Positions 13,550 through 14,816 of a stretch of 14,816 nt of DNA are shown piece by piece. Position 1 is the stretch's first letter; every line of letters begins with the position of its first letter. The stretch lies in assembly GCA_027021085.1 (NCBI GenBank), contig JALUVB010000106.1:1-14816 (forward strand). The letters run 5' to 3'. The notes below the pieces were generated by a model, which was not told where the DNA came from, did not search any database, and worked only from the letters and a program-made list of their open reading frames with translations. The stretch is from a bacterium. GTDB taxonomy: Bacteria > CAIJMQ01 > JAADFP01. Made by a program: the position numbers and the translations under genes.

Positions 13550-14297
13550 GAAAGTAGGTTTACAGCTTTATACCCTGCGCGACTACCTTAAAACACCGGA
13601 AGATATTGCCCGCACCCTCCACAAAGTGAGTGAAATTGGATACCGGGTGGTGCAAATCTCTGGATTAGGTCCTATTGAACCACAGGCATTAAAAGATATT
13701 CTGGATAGGGAGAACCTACAGGGTACTTCTACCCATGTGGGGTATCAGAGCCTTCTGGAAGATATAGATAAAGTTATTGAAAAACACAAAATATTAGATG
13801 CCTCTATTGCCGTATGCCCCGGCCTTCCCGAAGACCTGCATAACAGGGAAGGATACAAAAAAGTGGCAAGAGAACTAAATCGTGCTGCTGAGATTTTACA
13901 AAAAGAAGGAATCAGGCTTGCTTATCATAACCATGGCACGGAGTTTGAGAAGCACGAGGATAAGCTGGGAATGGAAATTCTATTCGGCGAATCCGAACAC
14001 CTCCTGGCAGAATTAGATACTTACTGGGTACAGTACGGCGGAGGTGACCCTGCCTACTGGTGTGAAAAATTACAGGATAGGTTGGTTCTTCTTCACCTCA
14101 AGGATATGGGGATAAAGGATAACCAGCAGATTATGCTTCCCGTAGGGGAAGGAAACCTTAACTGGGAAAGGATATTTGAGGCAATTGAGGGCTCACCCTG
14201 TGAATTTCTCCTGGTGGAACAGGATACATGCCAGATTGATCCTTTTGAGAGCGTGAAAACAAGCTTGGAGAATTTGAGGCAGATGGGCCTGAGATAA
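13542..14297 (+). CDS. Sugar phosphate isomerase/epimerase-like TIM barrel (xylose isomerase-like)
   Basis: A 251-residue protein of the AP_endonuc_2/xylose-isomerase-like TIM barrel family. It opens with VGLQLYTLRD (5-14). The metal-binding residues expected for the family are visible: the HNHGTEFE segment (129-136, Glu134), Asp159 in LAELDTYWVQYGGG, His185 in LLHLKDM, and Glu226 in LLVEQD. VGEGNLNW (201-208) is also typical. Members isomerise or epimerise sugars or inositol derivatives, or act as dehydratases; the substrate cannot be read from sequence. The start at 13542 is chosen because it begins at MDRKVGLQLY. An upstream in-frame start at 13467 would add a basic, low-complexity stretch that is only the other frame of the FmdB tail. 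It is translationally coupled to the FmdB gene and is the last gene in the window. Confidence 0.92.
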   Translation: MDRKVGLQLYTLRDYLKTPEDIARTLHKVSEIGYRVVQISGLGPIEPQALKDILDRENLQGTSTHVGYQSLLEDIDKVIEKHKILDASIAVCPGLPEDLHNREGYKKVARELNRAAEILQKEGIRLAYHNHGTEFEKHEDKLGMEILFGESEHLLAELDTYWVQYGGGDPAYWCEKLQDRLVLLHLKDMGIKDNQQIMLPVGEGNLNWERIFEAIEGSPCEFLLVEQDTCQIDPFESVKTSLENLRQMGLR

Positions 14298-14337
14298 TTG
14301 GCTTCTTTCTCTGTCTTTTCCGTTTACTTCCCGGGCT

Positions 14338-14381
14338 AACCGGTGACCGGTAGCCGGTTCCCTCCGAACCACATGAGGTTC
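14338..14381. repeat. Small inverted repeats after the isomerase gene
   Basis: Two short palindromic elements sit side by side: AACCGG (14338-14343) / CCGGTT (14354-14359), with an extra ACCGGT in the loop, and GAACC (14366-14370) / GGTTC (14377-14381). Neither is followed by a T tract. They begin the gene-free, hairpin-rich tail of the window (14298-14816). Confidence 0.55.
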
Positions 14382-14390
14382 AGGGTAAAA

Positions 14391-14490
14391 TAGTCTATGG
14401 TCCAAGAGTTGTGAGTCATCCCCGATGTCCATCGGGGTGAGTTCCCTGTCCCGGCGCATGTCGGGGCACCTGTGCCACCATGTTAGACTA
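14391..14490. repeat. Hairpin-rich element bounded by inverted AGTCTA arms
   Basis: The outer arms are TAGTCTATGGT (14391-14401) and ACCAT-GTT-AGACTA (14477-14490), complementary apart from a three-base insertion. Inside are two perfect hairpins, CCCCGATG/CATCGGGG (14420-14437, two-base loop) and GGCAC/GTGCC (14465-14476), plus a CCCG/CGGG pair. It has no open reading frame worth calling. It could be a small non-autonomous repeat element or a structured RNA; the sequence alone does not tell. Confidence 0.55.
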
Positions 14491-14646
14491 TAGACATCAG
14501 ACTTCAGAGATTAGACGGTAAAGACACATGATACGGGGGACCGACTCACTATTTACTGTGCACTGTTTACTATTTACTATCTTCCCTCACTACTAACTAC
14601 TGCTCACTATACTTCCAGTCTACAGTCTAAGGTCTATAGTCTAAAT
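14485..14646. repeat. Degenerate short-motif repeat cluster, copy 2
   Basis: It contains AGACTATAGAC-type units on one strand (14485-14516), CACTATTTACTGTGCACTG-type units (14549-14580), CCCTCACTACTAACTACT (14584-14601), and AGTCTACAGTCTAAGG / TCTATAGTCTAA (14618-14645). The unit types and their order match the cluster at 6027-6135, but with both orientations of AGTCTA present. There is no coding potential and no constant spacer. Confidence 0.75.
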
Positions 14647-14647
14647 T

Positions 14648-14708
14648 CTGGATACCTGCTTGCGCAGGTATGACAGGCGGGCTGGTTGCTTGTCATTCTT
14701 GCAAATCC
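14648..14708. repeat. REP-like palindromic element, paired with a partial inverted copy
   Basis: CTGGATACCTGC then TTGCGCAGGTATGACA (14648-14675) forms an eight-base stem (ATACCTGC/GCAGGTAT, loop TTGC) ending in TGACA. About 15 bases later TGTCATTCTTGCAAATCC (14691-14708) reads as a decayed copy in the opposite orientation. The CTGGAT...GCAGG...ATGACA layout is that of intergenic REP elements common in many bacteria, which are often mobilised by RAYT transposases. No RAYT gene is in the window. Confidence 0.7.
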
Positions 14709-14729
14709 TAACCTCCCTTAGAACCTCTC

Positions 14730-14816
14730 CCAGGATACCAGGATTACCAAGATACTAACCCACCATTCACTGTTCACTACTTACTGTTCACTATCCATCC
14801 CCTCGCTACTAACTAC
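14730..14816. repeat. Degenerate short-motif repeat cluster, copy 3, running off the window
   Basis: The stretch starts with three imperfect units (CAGGATAC, CAGGATTAC, CAAGATAC, about 14731-14756). It then carries TTCACTGTTCACT-type units (14765-14796, one mismatch from 6039-6070) and TCGCTACTAACTAC at the window end. The cluster appears to continue beyond 14816. Confidence 0.75.

Noticed and set aside
14193-14459. Minus-strand open frame at the end of the isomerase gene and into the hairpin region
   Set aside because: It runs through palindromes and repeats, has no ribosome site, and resembles no family.

Overview
The window appears to come from the chromosome of an uncultivated Gram-negative bacterium of moderate GC. 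The evidence is an outer-membrane secretin with signal peptide, an O-antigen-ligase-type membrane protein, exported proteins, and gene starts with clear AGGAGG-type ribosome sites. The mix (bacterial eRF1-like protein, SDH-type membrane serine protease, PdxJ, FmdB, DUF5667/ECF sigma pair) resembles candidate-phylum bacteria such as Omnitrophota-like lineages, or Desulfobacterota/Nitrospirota-like ones. The phylum cannot be fixed from sequence reading alone. No transposase, phage gene, CRISPR array, tRNA or rRNA was seen.

Layout. (1) Plus strand, 67-3625: a compact set of a membrane methyltransferase of the ICMT type found in metal-resistance islands, a lycopene-cyclase-domain membrane protein, a two-TM potassium channel with an RCK domain, a YHS metal-binding domain fused to a thioredoxin-reductase-like flavoprotein that has lost its CxxC, and a CsoR-family metal-responsive repressor. 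(2) Minus strand, 3745-5870: an Ogt/MGMT DNA repair protein and an O-antigen-ligase-like protein with a TPR tail. (3) 5871-6212: no gene, but a degenerate short-motif repeat cluster and a strong terminator. (4) Minus strand, 6213-7982: ECF sigma factor, an overlapping DUF5667 membrane protein (probable anti-sigma factor) with a Met-rich tail, and a small exported Met-rich protein. (5) Minus strand, 8093-10800: an eRF1-like protein, SDH-family serine protease and PdxJ in a tightly coupled unit that ends at an intrinsic terminator. (6) Plus strand, 10820-14297: a TPR protein, a secretin with its own sigma70-type promoter, an FmdB zinc ribbon and a sugar phosphate isomerase/epimerase-like protein. 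(7) 14298-14816: no gene, but hairpins, a REP-like inverted pair and a second and third copy of the repeat cluster seen in region 3.

How the parts may work together. Two modules share a possible metal theme. The CsoR operon carries a YHS metal-binding domain and an ICMT-type protein, and the ECF module pairs a membrane protein ending in Met-rich helices with an exported Met-rich protein. The most unusual items are the YHS/thioredoxin-reductase-like fusion lacking redox cysteines, the ECF/DUF5667/Met-rich module, an eRF1-like protein without a GGQ motif, and the dispersed repeat family. All functional links are inference from domains and gene order.
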